A stretch of DNA of 64,000 nt from Saccharomycopsis malanga (Eukaryota; Ascomycota; Saccharomycetes; Ascoideales; Saccharomycopsidaceae), in the NCBI GenBank assembly GCA_004014935.1, contig CP025321.1, forward strand, positions 1,488,001 through 1,552,000, read 5' to 3'. This document shows, one piece after another, positions 63,577 through 64,000 of this stretch. The position numbers were made by a program, and so were the translations under genes. Within the stretch, counting starts at the first letter, position 1, and every line of letters begins with the position of its first letter. The notes under the pieces were generated by a model that saw only the letters and a program-made list of their open reading frames with translations, had not been told where the DNA came from and made no database searches.

Positions 63577-63835
63577 AATAGTATGTAATTTAAGATGGTT
63601 TTGTATTGAACGGAGAGCACGTAAATATAACCGACTATATAAAAGAATAGAACAAGTCTAAAATAAAGACAAACTCATCAAAACAAGTGCTTACAAGTAT
63701 TAACCAACAAGTAAATCCATTAATAATTGGTAAAATGAGCCAAGAAGACTATCGTAAACGATATAAACGTAGAATAATGGAATCTAATGTATCTAGTCAA
63801 TCAGACCATAGGACTAGATCATATATAAGCTTACC
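63577..63835 (+). repeat. dispersed repeat family R2, copy 3
   Basis: AAGATGGTTTTGTATTGAAC, ATAAAAGAATAGAACAAGTC TAAAAT, AATTGGTAAAATGAGCCAAG, AAACGTAGAATAATGG and CAGACCATAGGACTAGA. A 46-codon basic frame starts at 63735 (MSQEDYRKRYKRRIMESNVS). Matching DNA blocks exist in the other copies but not as one open frame. It is the least decayed copy. The family could derive from a mobile element, a captured plasmid or a degenerate gene family; I cannot tell. Confidence 0.5.
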
Positions 63836-64000
63836 AATGATACATGATGATAATCTTACATTTTGTGCTCAGTAAGTTTTTTGATAGTAATTATAATGTT
63901 AAATTTAAACCAATATATAGACAACTTGGAGCTATATACATTGAAAATTTCTTCTTAATAATAATATTAATAATAATTAGCTAATGGCTTGCACTAAGCC
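63836..64000. other. right edge
   Basis: AT-rich DNA ending in a GGCTTGCACTAAGCC word. The same GGCTTGCACCACACTAAGCC word occurs at 63473, so a further repeat copy is probably cut by the window end. Confidence 0.35.

Overview
The window reads as nuclear DNA of a budding yeast (Saccharomycotina). Genes are compact and mostly intronless, and intergenic DNA is AT-rich. The few introns have GTAAGT or GTATGT donors and TACTAAC-type branch sites only 5 to 8 bases before the acceptor AG. Two signs place it outside Saccharomycetaceae: an intact complex I accessory subunit (NDUFB2-like) and an eIF4B N-terminus of the CUG-Ser-clade type. A CTG codon in SKI8 falls where I recall serine in S. cerevisiae, and APM1, DBP2 and RPS17 appear to have no CTG codon. 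A CUG-Ser yeast is therefore my best guess, but it is not proven.

Layout from left to right: DBP2 with its late, long intron (2.1-4.7 kb); a complex I subunit (6.6 kb); malate dehydrogenase (8.5-9.5); an FSH-type serine hydrolase (10.8-11.6); GPI19 (11.9-12.6); a spliced eIF4B (13.1-16.1); tRNA-Ser(AGA) (17.1); a decayed gene (18.9-19.3); DBR1 (19.4-20.8); a BSC6-like transporter (21.5-23.1); TRM13 (24.6-26.1). Next comes a 6.5 kb gene-free block dominated by a 168-bp satellite (26.4-30.8). It is followed by an Arf/Ras-like GTPase (32.7-33.5), a USP-domain protein (34.8-37.6), a small mitochondrial membrane protein (38.5), SKI8 (39.2-40.5), FIG1 (41.7-42.6), RPS17 (44.1-44.8), an F-box protein (45.4-47.5), RTP1 (48.5-51.5), a small orphan ORF (52.0), a secreted Kex2-type precursor (52.7-53.6), APM1 (55.1-56.4), tRNA-Arg(TCT) (56.7), a linear-plasmid polymerase fossil (57.6), a GC-richer sugar or quinate transporter (57.9-59.7) and NHP10 (61.4-62.5).

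The genes are ordinary housekeeping functions and do not form a pathway, as expected for a eukaryotic chromosome. Three touch RNA processing (DBP2, DBR1, SKI8) and three touch translation (eIF4B, RPS17, TRM13), which is probably coincidence.

The unusual content is in the repeats. (1) At least 26 head-to-tail copies of a nucleosome-length 168-bp monomer sit in the largest gene-free gap, with mixed higher-order structure. (2) A dispersed tRNA-derived SINE-like family of about 200-300 bp has an A box, a B-box-like site and an ATT-rich 3' tail, with more than a dozen copies or fragments on both strands. (3) A second dispersed repeat of unknown origin has three copies. (4) Many young minisatellites lie in introns, behind stop codons and, in one case, inside a SINE copy. 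The satellite as a possible regional centromere or heterochromatin block, and the SINE family, are the best candidates for something undescribed.
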